Notes: generated from the letters alone by a model not told the origin. A stretch of 44,697 bases of DNA from Allgaiera indica (GCF_900106675.1 NZ_FNOB01000029.1:1-44697); one strand, 5' to 3'; shown: positions 35,533 to 44,370, counted from the first letter of the stretch. Made by a program: numbers and translations.

Positions 35533-36460
35533 GCTGATCCTCTTCCATCGGTCTGAGCCGTGGTTCCTCGGTCCGGCACAGGTCTGTCGCGCGCGGGCAG
35601 CGTCCGGCGAAGGCGCAACCCGGCGGCGGGTCCAGCGGGTCGGGCAATTCGCTGCCCCGCTGTTCGGGCGCGCGCAGGGGGCGGCCCACCACTGGCGCGG
35701 AATCGGCCAGCAAGCGTGTATAGGGGTGGCGCGGGCGTTTGAAAATGCTTTCCGCGCGCCCGATCTCGACCACGGCCCCGAAATAGAGCACCAGCACCCG
35801 GTCGCTGACCGCCTCGACCACCGCCAGATCATGGCTGATGAACAGATAGGTCAGGCCGAAGTCGTCCTTCAGCCGCGCCAGCAGGTTCAGCACCTGCGCC
35901 TGCACCGACACGTCCAGGGCCGAGACCGGCTCATCCAGCACCAGGATGCGCGGCGCGGCGGCCAGGGCGCGGGCGATGCCGATGCGCTGCGCCTGCCCGC
36001 CGGAAAATTCATGCGGGTAGCGGTCAAGGAATTCGGGGCGCAGATGCACGCTGTCGAAGATCTCGGCGATGCGGGCGTCGCGTTCGGCACGGCCCATGCC
36101 GTGCAGCAGGCGCAGCGGGGCCTCCAGGATCTGGCGGATGGTCTTGCGCGGATTGAGGCTGCTGATCGGATCCTGGAAGACATATTGGATCATCTTGCCG
36201 AAACGCGCCGGATCGGCGTTGTCCAGGCGCCGCCCCTCGATCTCGATCTCGCCACCCGAGGGCGGCAAGAGCCCCACCAGCATCCGCGCGAAGGTGGATT
36301 TGCCACAGCCGGATTCCCCGACGATGCCCAGCGTTTCGCCGGTTTCCACCGCGAAGCTGACCGGGCGCACCGCGCGCACGCCTGGCCGCGCGCCCGCGAA
36401 AAGGCCCCCCGCGCGCGGGAAGGTCTTGGACAGGTTGGTGACGCGCAGCGCCTCGGTCAT
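35501..36460 (-). CDS. Oligopeptide ABC transporter ATPase, OppF/DppF type
   Basis: A 319-residue ATPase. Walker A GESGCGKST (residues 48-56), signature FSGGQAQRIGIARAL, Walker B ILVLDEPVSALD and H-loop FISHDL are intact. The C-terminal oligo_HPY domain ends with the Cys-containing RCPRATDLCRTEEPRLR, common in OppD/F proteins and in some of them an iron-sulfur site. The start at 36460 overlaps the upstream fusion gene (ATGA). It is the second ATPase of the transporter. Confidence 0.9.
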   Translation of the reverse strand: MTEALRVTNLSKTFPRAGGLFAGARPGVRAVRPVSFAVETGETLGIVGESGCGKSTFARMLVGLLPPSGGEIEIEGRRLDNADPARFGKMIQYVFQDPISSLNPRKTIRQILEAPLRLLHGMGRAERDARIAEIFDSVHLRPEFLDRYPHEFSGGQAQRIGIARALAAAPRILVLDEPVSALDVSVQAQVLNLLARLKDDFGLTYLFISHDLAVVEAVSDRVLVLYFGAVVEIGRAESIFKRPRHPYTRLLADSAPVVGRPLRAPEQRGSELPDPLDPPPGCAFAGRCPRATDLCRTEEPRLRPMEEDQLAACHHPFED

Positions 36461-38337
36461 GCGAAGGCCTCCTCGGGGAAGAGGCAGCGTACGCTGCGCG
36501 CGCCGGTGCCGGTCATGTCTATCCGCCCCGCGCGGCAATCGGCCACCGCCCTGTCGCAGCGTGCGGCGAAGGCGCAGCCATCCGGCAGCGCATCGACCGA
36601 TGGCGGCAGCCCCGGGATCGCCGCCAGTTCGCGCCGCCCGCCGCCCAGTTCGGGCACGCAGGCGATCAGGCGGCGGGTATAGGGATGGGCGGGGGCGGCC
36701 AGCACCTCGGCCGTCGGGCCGGTCTCGACGATCTGGCCCGCATACATCACCGCGACCCGGTCGCACAGCTGCGCGACGACGCCGAAGTCATGGGTGATGA
36801 AGACGATCGCAAGGCCGCGGTCGCGGCGCAAATCGTCCAGCAGGCCAAGGATCTGCGCCTGCACCGTGACATCAAGCGCGGTGGTCGGTTCATCCGCAAT
36901 GATGATGTCTGGATCGTTGGCAAGCGCCATGGCGATGCCGACACGCTGGCGCATGCCGCCCGACATTTCATGCGGGTAGTCATCGATCCGGCCTTCGGGG
37001 TTGGGGATCCGGACGTCGTGCAAAAGCTGCAGGGCGCGGGCGCGGGCCTCGGCACGGGAAACCGGGTGGTGGACGCGGATCGCCTCGGCCAACTGGTCGC
37101 CGACGCGATAGAGCGGATGCAAGGTCGAAAGCGGATCCTGAAAGATGTAGGAGATGCTTTCGCCGCGCAGGTCGCGCAGGCGGGCATAGGGCGCGCCGAT
37201 CAGGTCCTCGCCCCTGTAGCGCACCGCGCCGCCGGTGATCACGCCGGGCGGCGAGGCGACAAGCCCCATGACCGACAGCGCGGTGACCGACTTGCCCGAG
37301 CCGCTTTCTCCGATCACGCCCAGGCATTCGCCGGGCTTCACTGCCAAATCGACGCCGTTCACCGCGCGGTAGACGCGCCCGGTGACATGGAACTGGGTCT
37401 CGAGCGCCTGCACCGCCAGCAACGCATCGGCCGGCGCGGCCTCGGGCGCGGGCACGGCGTGCTGGCGCGCGACCCGGGTCGATGCGCGCGGCCGGCTGAG
37501 CGCGCCCGAACGCAGGCGCGGATCAAGCGCGTCGCGCACCCCGTCGCCCAGAAGGTTCACGCTCATGACGATGAGGAAGATCATCACGCCGGGCACGACC
37601 GAGGTATGGGGGCTGGTGATCATCGCCGAACGGGCCTGGCCCAGCATCCCGCCCAGATCCGCCTGCGGCGGCTGCGCGCCGAGGCCGAGAAAGCTGAGCC
37701 CCGCGGTTTCCAGGATCATCCAGCCCACCGTGGTCGACATGGCGACCACGATCACCGGCAGGACGTTGGGCAGCAGTTCGGTCAGGATGATGCGAAGGTG
37801 GCCCTTGCCGGACAACCGCGCGGCGTCGACGAATTCCCGCCGCGCCAGTCCCAGCGTGATGCCGCGGATATTGCGCGCGAAGAACGGCACGTTGACGGCG
37901 GCCACCGCGATCAGCGCGTTCATCAGCCCGGGGCCCAGCGCGGCGACGATGGCCAGCGCCAGCAGGATGTAGGGAAAGGCCATCAACATGTCGACGGCCC
38001 GCATGATGATGTTGTCGGTGCGTCCGCCGACATAGCCCGCGACCATGCCCATGCCCGACCCGACGATTCCCGCCGCCAGGGCCGCGGCGACGCCGACCGC
38101 CAGGCTTAGCCGCGTCCCCCAAAGCAGCCGCGACAGCAGATCCCGCCCCAGCTGATCGGTGCCCAGCAGATGCCCTTCCGAGAACGGGAACAGGAAGCGA
38201 TGCGCGGTATCGATCACGTCCGGATGCTGCAGCGGCAGCAGCGGCGTGATCAGCGCCAGCATCGCGATCCCCGTGATCACCACGCCGCCCAGCGAAGCCA
38301 GGCGATTGCGCGCGAGCAGGCGAAGGAACTGCCTCAT
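36457..38337 (-). CDS. Fused oligopeptide ABC permease-ATPase (DppC-DppD fusion)
   Basis: A single 626-residue ORF joins two usually separate subunits. Residues 1 to about 275 are a DppC/OppC-type permease (N-terminal [20 protein letters not shown], periplasmic region ending [20 protein letters not shown], coupling EAA loop [21 protein letters not shown]-terminal [16 protein letters not shown]). A Pro/Ala-rich linker (about 277-306) leads to a DppD-type ATPase with Walker A GESGSGKS (343-350), MSGGMRQR (458-465), Walker [13 protein letters not shown] and a Cys-rich C-terminal end. The start at 38337 has GGAG 8 bases upstream. No frameshift or stop separates the parts. Fused entries of this kind exist in the family. 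Confidence 0.9.
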   Translation of the reverse strand: MRQFLRLLARNRLASLGGVVITGIAMLALITPLLPLQHPDVIDTAHRFLFPFSEGHLLGTDQLGRDLLSRLLWGTRLSLAVGVAAALAAGIVGSGMGMVAGYVGGRTDNIIMRAVDMLMAFPYILLALAIVAALGPGLMNALIAVAAVNVPFFARNIRGITLGLARREFVDAARLSGKGHLRIILTELLPNVLPVIVVAMSTTVGWMILETAGLSFLGLGAQPPQADLGGMLGQARSAMITSPHTSVVPGVMIFLIVMSVNLLGDGVRDALDPRLRSGALSRPRASTRVARQHAVPAPEAAPADALLAVQALETQFHVTGRVYRAVNGVDLAVKPGECLGVIGESGSGKSVTALSVMGLVASPPGVITGGAVRYRGEDLIGAPYARLRDLRGESISYIFQDPLSTLHPLYRVGDQLAEAIRVHHPVSRAEARARALQLLHDVRIPNPEGRIDDYPHEMSGGMRQRVGIAMALANDPDIIIADEPTTALDVTVQAQILGLLDDLRRDRGLAIVFITHDFGVVAQLCDRVAVMYAGQIVETGPTAEVLAAPAHPYTRRLIACVPELGGGRRELAAIPGLPPSVDALPDGCAFAARCDRAVADCRAGRIDMTGTGARSVRCLFPEEAFA

Positions 38338-38390
38338 GCGTGCGTCTCCGTCATCCGGCGGCGCGCCGTTGGCGCACATGTCTTTTCGCG

Positions 38391-38435
38391 CCGGGGCTCT
38401 GCCCCGGACCCCGGAGGATTTGGACCAAGGTGAAG
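38391..38435 (+). repeat. Dispersed hairpin repeat inside the peptide transport operon
   Basis: CCGGGGC, loop TCT, GCCCCGG (38391-38407), then ACCCC, GGAGGATTT (38413-38421), GGAC and CAAGGTGAAG (38426-38435). The orientation is opposite to the genes. It lies in the 199-bp gap between the two permease genes. The rest of the gap holds no supported gene. Confidence 0.7.
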
Positions 38436-38536
38436 CAGGACTTGCGCCTTTGTTGCGGGGCGGATGTCGCCGAGGCATGGGGACATGGCCATGATCGCGC
38501 GACAAGGCTGGCCCGGCGCGTTCGAGCGAAGCGTGC

Positions 38537-39484
38537 TCATGTCTTGATCCTCGGGTCGAGCAGGCTTTGCGCCACGTCCACAAGGATGTTGAAGATCACA
38601 TAGAGGCAGGCCACCACCACCACGCCGCCCTGCACCAGCAGGATGTCGCGCTGCAGGATCGCGTTCACCAGCATCCGCCCGATGCCGGGCCATTGGAAGA
38701 CGATCTCGATATAGACCGCGCCCGATAGCACGAAGCCCGCCTGCAACCCCAGCACCGGAATGATCGACACCATCGCCGCGCGCAGCGCGTGGCCCAGGAT
38801 CACCCGCCGCTCGCCCACCCCCTTGGCGCGGGCGGTGCGGATGTAATCCTGGCGCAGCACCTCCAGCATGGCCGAACGCGACAACCGCGCGATCACCCCG
38901 GTTGCCACGACCGAAAGCGCCGCCGCCGGCATCGCGATGTGGCGGGCCAGATCCAAAAGATCGCCGCCGCCATAGATCGCGTACATGCCCGATACCGGAA
39001 ACCAGCGCAGATCCACCGCGAAAAAGAGGATCAGCATTATGCCCAGGAAGAACGACGGGATCGAGATCCCGATCAGCACCGCGAAGGTGATCACCTTGTC
39101 CGCCAGCCCATATTGCCGCGCCGCCGAGACCACCCCGGCCAGGATCCCCAGGATCGACGCGGCGACCCAGCTGACACCGGCCAGCACCGCAGTGGCCGAC
39201 AGCCGTTCCCACACCTCGAAGATCACCGGACGGTTGAGCGAATAGGAACGCCCGAAATCGCCATGCAGCATGTTCCACAGCCACAGCACATAGCGATACC
39301 AGAGCGGGTGGTTCAGCCCCAGCTGCTTGTTGATCCGCGCCACGTTGTCGGGCGTGGCGTAGGCGCCCAGCAATGCCGTGGCAGGATCGCCCGGGATCAT
39401 CGCCATGATGAGGAAGACGATTGCCGTGATCCCCAGAAGCACCGGGATCGCCGAAAGCAACCTGCGCAGAATGTAGCGGCCCAT
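38537..39484 (-). CDS. Oligopeptide ABC transporter permease, DppB type
   Basis: A 315-residue membrane subunit with six predicted helices. Markers are the N-terminal MGRYILRRLLSAIPVLLGIT, the periplasmic region with GDFGRSYSLNRPV, the coupling EAA loop DYIRTARAKGVGERRVILGH (about residues 200-219) and QWPGIGRMLVNAILQRD near the C-terminus. It pairs with the permease half of the fusion protein encoded downstream. Confidence 0.92.
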   Translation of the reverse strand: MGRYILRRLLSAIPVLLGITAIVFLIMAMIPGDPATALLGAYATPDNVARINKQLGLNHPLWYRYVLWLWNMLHGDFGRSYSLNRPVIFEVWERLSATAVLAGVSWVAASILGILAGVVSAARQYGLADKVITFAVLIGISIPSFFLGIMLILFFAVDLRWFPVSGMYAIYGGGDLLDLARHIAMPAAALSVVATGVIARLSRSAMLEVLRQDYIRTARAKGVGERRVILGHALRAAMVSIIPVLGLQAGFVLSGAVYIEIVFQWPGIGRMLVNAILQRDILLVQGGVVVVACLYVIFNILVDVAQSLLDPRIKT

Positions 39485-39551
39485 CGCGCCCCCATGCGGC
39501 GTTCAAGCGGAAAGTCGGGGGCGAGGCGAGCGCGCCCCGCCCCAGGGTCCG

Positions 39552-41135
39552 TCAGGTCTTCTTCACATCCTGCAATTCCAGCAGGAACGACGGCTGAAGC
39601 TGGAAATCCTGCACCATGTCGTTCGACACGGCATTCTGCTTCCAGTTCGCGACGAAGACCCAGGGCGCGTCGTCGTGCACGATGACCGCGACCTTCTTGT
39701 ACAACTCCGCGCGCTTGGCCTGGTCGGTCGAGGTGCGGGCCTCTTCCAGCAGCTTGTCGACCTCGGGGTTCGAATAATAGCCCGAGTTGAAGCCCCCCTT
39801 CTGCGGCCAGGCACCGGTGCGCAGGGTCAGGTAGGGCAGCGTGTCGGGATCGTTAGTCATCCAGGCCATTTCGGCCATGTCGACATGCTGGTCCTTGTCC
39901 AGCCCCGGGTTCACCTTGCCCAGGAAGGTGTTCCACTCGAAGGTCTCGATCTTGACCTTCAACCCCACGGCGGCCAGATCGGCCTGGATCGCGGTGCCCA
40001 TCGCCACCGGATCAAGCATCCCCGAGCCGCCCTCGGTGACGTAGAAGGTCAGCTCTGCCCCCTCGGCGCCGGCCTCTTTCAGCAGCGCCCTGGCCTTGTC
40101 GGGGTCGTAGGGATAGGGCTGCAGCTTGTCGTCATAGGCCCAACTGAAGGCCGGCGCGATCGGGCCGTTGGCGACACTTGCGGTGCCTTCCAGCACGTTC
40201 TTGCAGATCGCCTCCTTGTTGATCGCGTAATTCGCGGCCTGGCGCACACGCTTGTCCTTGAACGGTCCCTTGGCGCAGTCGAGGATCAGGAACCAGACAT
40301 GCGGCCCGACCTGTTCGTAAAGCTCATACTGATCGTTCTTGAATTCGCTCAGCGATGTCGGCGGCACCTCGACCATCAGGTCGATCCCGCCCGACAACAT
40401 TTCGGCGACGCGGGTGTTGGCATCGGTGATCGGGCGGAAGATCACCGCCTTGGTGCCGGTCTTGTCGCCCCAGTAGCCGTCAAATCGGTCGATCACCACG
40501 CGCTCGTTCGATTTCCATTCGACGAATTTGTAGGCGCCGGTGCCAACCGGATGGCGCCCAAAATCCTTGCCGTATTTCTTCACCGCCGCCGGTGAGACGA
40601 TCAGTCCGGTCGGATAGGCAAGGTTCGACAGGAACGGCGCATAGGGCTGCTTCAGCGTGAACCTCACCGTCTGCGGGTCGACCACCTCGGTCGTCTTGAT
40701 CGACGAGAAGAAGAAGGACAGCGGGAAGGGACCGGTGCCATGATAGGGGTTCTTGTCATCGAGCATCCGGTCGAAGTTGAACTTCACCGCATCGGCATCG
40801 AAATCGGTGCCGTCATGGAACTTCACCCCCCGGCGCAGCTTAAATGTGTATTCAGTGCCGTCCGGGCTGATCGTCCAGCTTTCGGCCAGCCCCGGGCCGG
40901 GCTCCAGCGTGCCGGATTTGTAGCGGGTCAGCCCCTCGTACAGATTCACCAGGATGCGGAAGTCGTTCACCGCGGTGTCGACGGCAGGGTCGAGCGATTT
41001 TGGCTCCGCCACCTGGCCCACGATCAGCACGCCCGCGGGCGTCGCGGCCATCAGGCGTTGCGAGAAGGCCGCGAGCGAAAGCGTCGCGCCCGTCGCCGCA
41101 AGCAAGCCACGGCGCGTCAGGGTCGGTTGGGTCAT
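39552..41135 (-). CDS. Oligopeptide/dipeptide ABC transporter substrate-binding protein
   Basis: A 527-residue SBP_bac_5 protein. The Tat-type signal (TRRGLLAATGATLSLAAFSQ, cleavage after RLMAA) precedes PAGVLIVGQVAEPKSLDPAV, LYEGLTRYKSGTLEPGPGLA and ESWTISPDGTEYTFKLRRGV KFHDG-type strand order. The start at 41135 has GGAG upstream; an ATG at 41219 falls inside the operator region. First gene of a minus-strand operon of binding protein, permease, permease-ATPase fusion, ATPase and regulator. The cargo could be short peptides or another small solute, since the family is broad. Confidence 0.92.
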   Translation of the reverse strand: MTQPTLTRRGLLAATGATLSLAAFSQRLMAATPAGVLIVGQVAEPKSLDPAVDTAVNDFRILVNLYEGLTRYKSGTLEPGPGLAESWTISPDGTEYTFKLRRGVKFHDGTDFDADAVKFNFDRMLDDKNPYHGTGPFPLSFFFSSIKTTEVVDPQTVRFTLKQPYAPFLSNLAYPTGLIVSPAAVKKYGKDFGRHPVGTGAYKFVEWKSNERVVIDRFDGYWGDKTGTKAVIFRPITDANTRVAEMLSGGIDLMVEVPPTSLSEFKNDQYELYEQVGPHVWFLILDCAKGPFKDKRVRQAANYAINKEAICKNVLEGTASVANGPIAPAFSWAYDDKLQPYPYDPDKARALLKEAGAEGAELTFYVTEGGSGMLDPVAMGTAIQADLAAVGLKVKIETFEWNTFLGKVNPGLDKDQHVDMAEMAWMTNDPDTLPYLTLRTGAWPQKGGFNSGYYSNPEVDKLLEEARTSTDQAKRAELYKKVAVIVHDDAPWVFVANWKQNAVSNDMVQDFQLQPSFLLELQDVKKT

Positions 41136-41198
41136 GAAGGCTCTCCTTGTTGGCGCAGGTCTGATCTGGCACCCGTCTGGCGGGGTGCTCTGGCCATA

Positions 41199-41243
41199 AA
41201 TTATCATGATAATTTGCATGCGTCAATTTTTCATGATAATTTT
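41199..41243. promoter_or_regulatory. Two palindromic operators between divergent dppA-like and DUF1028 genes
   Basis: AAATTATCATGATAATTT (41199-41216) is a perfect 18-bp palindrome. A second copy, AATTTTTCATGATAATTT (41226-41243), matches it at 16 of 18 positions with its centre 27 bp away. The first is 64 bases from the binding-protein start and the second 35 bases from the DUF1028 start, so one regulator probably controls both directions. The GntR regulator at the end of the operon is the best candidate. Seen directly; regulator assignment is inferred. Confidence 0.7.
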
Positions 41244-41277
41244 GGGGTGAATATGAGTTCTCTGCGAGGCAAAGCCT

Positions 41278-41946
41278 ATGACCTTTTCAATTCTCGCGCG
41301 CGATACCCAGAGCGGCGCCCTGGGCGGGGCGGCGGCGACGGGGTCGCTCTGCGTCGGTGGCTGGGTGCTGCGCGGTGACATTCGCGCCGGAATGTCGGCC
41401 AGCCAGGGCGCCGCGCCATCGACGCTGTGGGGCGAGGACGTGCTGGTCGGCATGCGCCTGGGCCGCAGCGCCGAAGAGGCGGTGCGCGACGTGACCGAGG
41501 CCGATCCCGGGCGCGAATGGCGCCAGCTTTCGGCGCTGGACCGGATCGGGCGCACGGGGCTGTTCACCGGCACGCGCAACACCCCCGAAATGGCCGGCCA
41601 TGCCTTCGACGGTGGTATCGTGGCGGGCAACATGCTGGCCAGCAAGGCGGTGCCGCGGGCTGCGGCCGAGGGCTTCCTGGGCGCGCCAGGCGATTTCGCG
41701 GCGCGGCTTTTGGCGGGGCTTTGGGCCGGGCATGCCGCGGGCAGCGATGTGCGCGGGCTGCAATCGGCCGCGCTGCTGGTCGTGCGGCGCGACGCGCCGC
41801 CGTTGACGCTGCGGGTGGATTACGCGGAAGACCCCCTTGCGGCGCTGCAGGGGCTGCTGAGCCGCGCAACCCGTGGCGAATACGCCGACTGGGCCCGCCG
41901 CGTGCCGACGCTGGACGCCCCGATACGGACGCTGGAGGACGGTTGA
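41278..41946 (+). CDS. DUF1028 protein (Ntn-hydrolase-like)
   Basis: A 222-residue protein that matches DUF1028 from end to end: MTFSILARDTQSGALGGAAA and TGSLCVGGWVLRGDIRAGMS, then SASQGAAPSTLWGEDVL and HAFDGGIVAGNML. The family is related to the Ntn hydrolases, whose nucleophile is an N-terminal Thr/Ser/Cys freed by processing; here the residue after Met is Thr2. No reaction is established for the family. GAGG lies about 8 bases upstream of the start. It is divergent from the peptide transport operon and shares its operators, so an amidohydrolase acting on an imported compound is a reasonable guess. Confidence 0.82.
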   Translation: MTFSILARDTQSGALGGAAATGSLCVGGWVLRGDIRAGMSASQGAAPSTLWGEDVLVGMRLGRSAEEAVRDVTEADPGREWRQLSALDRIGRTGLFTGTRNTPEMAGHAFDGGIVAGNMLASKAVPRAAAEGFLGAPGDFAARLLAGLWAGHAAGSDVRGLQSAALLVVRRDAPPLTLRVDYAEDPLAALQGLLSRATRGEYADWARRVPTLDAPIRTLEDG

Positions 41947-41996
41947 GGCCACGCGCCCCTGCGGACGGGGACGGGCGTGTCGCCACCTCCGGCGCC

Positions 41997-42046
41997 GGGG
42001 GTTTCACACCCCCGGACCCCCGTGGAGTATTTTCGCCAAGATGAAG
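41997..42046 (+). repeat. Dispersed hairpin repeat between DUF1028 and thiolase genes
   Basis: GGGGGT, loop TTCAC, ACCCCC (41997-42013), then GGA, CCCCC, GTGGAGTATTTT (42022-42033), CGC and CAAGATGAAG (42037-42046). It lies between convergent gene ends. It agrees most closely with the copy inside xdhB. Confidence 0.8.
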
Positions 42047-42113
42047 GCAGCGGTCTTCCTTGCGCTTTCATCGTTCACCAAATACGCGCCAGAGTCGCCA
42101 CCCGCGGCCGCGT

Positions 42114-43292
42114 TCAGAGCCGTTCGATCGCGATGGCAATGCCCTGGCCGCCGCCGATGCACATGGTGATCAGGCCAAGTTTGCCGCCGGTGCGCTCCAG
42201 CTCGTAAAGCGCCTTGACGGTGAGGATCGCGCCGGTCGCGCCGACCGGGTGGCCTAGGGCGATGGCACCGCCGTTGGGGTTCACCTTCCTCGGGTCGAGG
42301 CCAAGTTCCTGCGACACCGCCAGCGCCTGGGCCGCGAAGGCCTCGTTCGATTCGATCACGTCGAAAGCCGATACGTCGAGCCCGGTCCGGGCGCACAGTG
42401 CGCGCACCGCCGGGATCGGGCCATAACCCATCACCTCTGGCCGCACCCCGGCATGGGCGTAGCCCAGGATCCGCGCCCGCGGCTTCAGCCCGGCGGCCTC
42501 GGCGGCGGCGGCCCGGGCCAGCACCAGCGCCGCGGCGCCGTCGTTGATGCCCGAGGCGTTGCCCGCCGTCACCGTGCCGCCCTTCTGGAACACCGGCTTG
42601 AGGCCGGCCAGCGCCTCGGCCGTGGTGGCCTTGGGGTGTTCATCCACCTCGAAAGGCACCATGTCGCGCTTCGCCCGCACCTCGACCGGCACGATCTGGT
42701 CCTTGAAATAACCCGCCGCGATCGCCTTGGCGGCACGGGTCTGGCTTTCCAGCGCGAATGTGTCCTGGGCCTCGCGGCTGATGCCGCTTTCGCCCGCCAC
42801 ATTCTCGGCGGTCACGCCCATATGGCCGGTGCCGAACGGGCAGTTGAGCGCCCCCAGCATCATGTCCTGCGCCCCGGTGTCGCCCATCTTCTGGCCCCAG
42901 CGCGCCGCCGGCAGGATGAAGGGAGAGCGGCTCATGCATTCCGCCCCGCCGGCCAGAGCGAAATCTGCGTCCCCGAGCATCAGCGACTGCGCCGCCGAGA
43001 CCACCGCCTGTGCGCCCGATCCGCACAGACGGTTGACGTTCATCGCCGGTGTCGTATCGGGAATGCCCGCCTGGATCGCGGCGACGCGCGACAGGTACAT
43101 GTCGCGCGGTTCGGTATCGATGACATGGCCGAAGACCACATGGCCGATCTGCCCGCCCTCGACGCCGGCCCGCGCCAGGGCGGCCTTGGCGGCGGTGGTG
43201 CCCAGTTCGATCGGCGGCGTGCCCGCCAGCGACCCGCCGAAGGTACCGATCGCGGTGCGCGCGCCCGACAGGATGACGATATCGTCGCTCAT
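42114..43292 (-). CDS. Acetyl-CoA C-acetyltransferase (thiolase)
   Basis: A 392-residue biosynthetic/degradative thiolase. Cys90 ([14 protein letters not shown]) is the acylated nucleophile, with His in [15 protein letters not shown] and the second Cys in MCIGGGQG. Typical length and both domains complete. Its start overlaps the maiA stop (ATGA), so it is cotranscribed with marR and maiA. Homogentisate breakdown yields acetoacetate, and a thiolase cleaves acetoacetyl-CoA, so the grouping is biochemically coherent. An acyl-CoA activation step is not in view. Symbols such as phaA or bktB cannot be distinguished. Confidence 0.92.
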   Translation of the reverse strand: MSDDIVILSGARTAIGTFGGSLAGTPPIELGTTAAKAALARAGVEGGQIGHVVFGHVIDTEPRDMYLSRVAAIQAGIPDTTPAMNVNRLCGSGAQAVVSAAQSLMLGDADFALAGGAECMSRSPFILPAARWGQKMGDTGAQDMMLGALNCPFGTGHMGVTAENVAGESGISREAQDTFALESQTRAAKAIAAGYFKDQIVPVEVRAKRDMVPFEVDEHPKATTAEALAGLKPVFQKGGTVTAGNASGINDGAAALVLARAAAAEAAGLKPRARILGYAHAGVRPEVMGYGPIPAVRALCARTGLDVSAFDVIESNEAFAAQALAVSQELGLDPRKVNPNGGAIALGHPVGATGAILTVKALYELERTGGKLGLITMCIGGGQGIAIAIERL

Positions 43293-43927
43293 GGTGTGTC
43301 TCCCTTGAAATTTTCCGGATGGGCGGCCGCGACCGCCGGAATCGCCTCTAGCCTAGAGGCGATGTCGAGGCTTCGCGACAGCGACGTCACGTCGACGCCC
43401 CAGCGCCGTGCGTTGTAAAGCTGTGGCACCAGACAGATATCGGCCATTCCCACCACGTCGCCATGGCAGAAGCGGCCGGTGGCGGGATTGTCCAGCATCG
43501 CCTCGAACGCCGCCAGCCTCGGGGCCATGATGGCCTGCATCCAGGCGTCGGCGGTGATCGCCCCGCCCGAGGCCTGGACCGCATGATTGGTGACCGAGGA
43601 ATTGCACACCGGGTGGATCTCCATCGCGATCGCATAGGCAAGTGCCCGCATCCGTGCGCGGCCGGCCGGGTCGTCGGGCAGGAAGCCCGCGGCGCGGGTC
43701 TCGTCAAGATATTCGATGATCGCCAGCGACTGGGTCAGCACACGGCCGTCGATTTCCAGCGTCGGCACCAGCCCCTGAGGGTTGCGGGCCAGGTTTTCAG
43801 GCGCCTTCTGATCGCCCTTCGGCAGATCGACCGGAACCGAGGTGAAGGGCAGCCCCGCCAGCCCCAGCGCGATCCGCACCCGATAGGCCGCGGAGGAACG
43901 CCAGTAATCGTAAAGTATCGCGTTCAT
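43289..43927 (-). CDS. maiA: Maleylacetoacetate isomerase (zeta-class GST)
   Basis: A 212-residue glutathione-dependent isomerase that converts maleylacetoacetate to fumarylacetoacetate. The N-terminal thioredoxin fold has YWRSSAAYRVRIALGLAGL (the SSxxxRVRIAL signature), then NPQGLVPTLEIDGRVLTQSL and AIIEYLDE. The C-terminal helical domain has GDVVGMADICLVPQLYNA. Overlaps the marR stop region and thiolase start by 4 bp each. The divergent hmgA gene makes the substrate of this pathway. Confidence 0.92.
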   Translation of the reverse strand: MNAILYDYWRSSAAYRVRIALGLAGLPFTSVPVDLPKGDQKAPENLARNPQGLVPTLEIDGRVLTQSLAIIEYLDETRAAGFLPDDPAGRARMRALAYAIAMEIHPVCNSSVTNHAVQASGGAITADAWMQAIMAPRLAAFEAMLDNPATGRFCHGDVVGMADICLVPQLYNARRWGVDVTSLSRSLDIASRLEAIPAVAAAHPENFKGDTP

Positions 43928-44349
43928 TTCGTCTCCATGATCCGGCCAAGCGCGCGGCGCAGCGCCGCGTGATCGGCGCCGAGCGACGCGATCAACTCTT
44001 CCTGAAACTGCGCCGCGATGGGCAGCAGCCGCGCCACCAGCGCCTGCCCCGCGGGCGTCAGCCGCAGGTCGATCAGCCTTCTGTCCTCGGCATGGGGGCG
44101 CTTTTCGACATAGCCCGCATCGGTCAGGCGCTGGGCGGCGCGGCTGACCTTGGACTTGTCCATCTCGACGCGGGCGTGGATCTCTCGCACGCTTACCGAT
44201 CCCGAATGCGCCAGATGCACCAGCACCCGCCATTCCGGGATCGAGATGCCGAAATCGTCGCGGTAGCGTTCCGCGAAGGCACGGCTGACGCGCGCCGCCG
44301 CCGCCGCCAGCTGATAGGGCAGAAATTCGGTCAGGTCGAAATCGGACAT
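43924..44349 (-). CDS. MarR-family transcriptional regulator
   Basis: A 141-residue winged-helix regulator: WRVLVHLAHSGSVSVREIHA, then VEMDKSKVSRAAQRLTDAG (recognition helix), and the wing with HAEDRRLIDLRLTPAGQAL. The ATG at 44355 sits directly against GGGGG with no room; the ATG at 44349, 6 bases from it, is preferred. First gene of the marR-maiA-thiolase operon and divergent from hmgA, so it probably represses homogentisate catabolism in the manner of MarR-type hmg regulators. Confidence 0.88.
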   Translation of the reverse strand: MSDFDLTEFLPYQLAAAAARVSRAFAERYRDDFGISIPEWRVLVHLAHSGSVSVREIHARVEMDKSKVSRAAQRLTDAGYVEKRPHAEDRRLIDLRLTPAGQALVARLLPIAAQFQEELIASLGADHAALRRALGRIMETK

Positions 44350-44370
44350 CCCCATCCCCCGGCGTCAGGC

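Noticed and set aside
37440-37520. Sequencing frameshift as the cause of the permease-ATPase fusion
   Set aside because: The frame runs through the linker without a shift and both halves are intact, so a real fusion is simpler; left as a check.
36685-38109. 474-codon plus-strand frame inside the permease-ATPase fusion
   Set aside because: His/Asp/Arg-rich antisense shadow of a gene with intact ABC motifs.
17648-42046. CRISPR array or spaced repeats
   Set aside because: The repeat copies are thousands of bases apart, in both orientations, with no regular spacing or cas genes.
17648-42046. Repeat copies as simple Rho-independent terminators
   Set aside because: The hairpins resemble terminators but are followed by C-rich sequence and a conserved downstream core and tail, and two lie inside genes and two inside operons.
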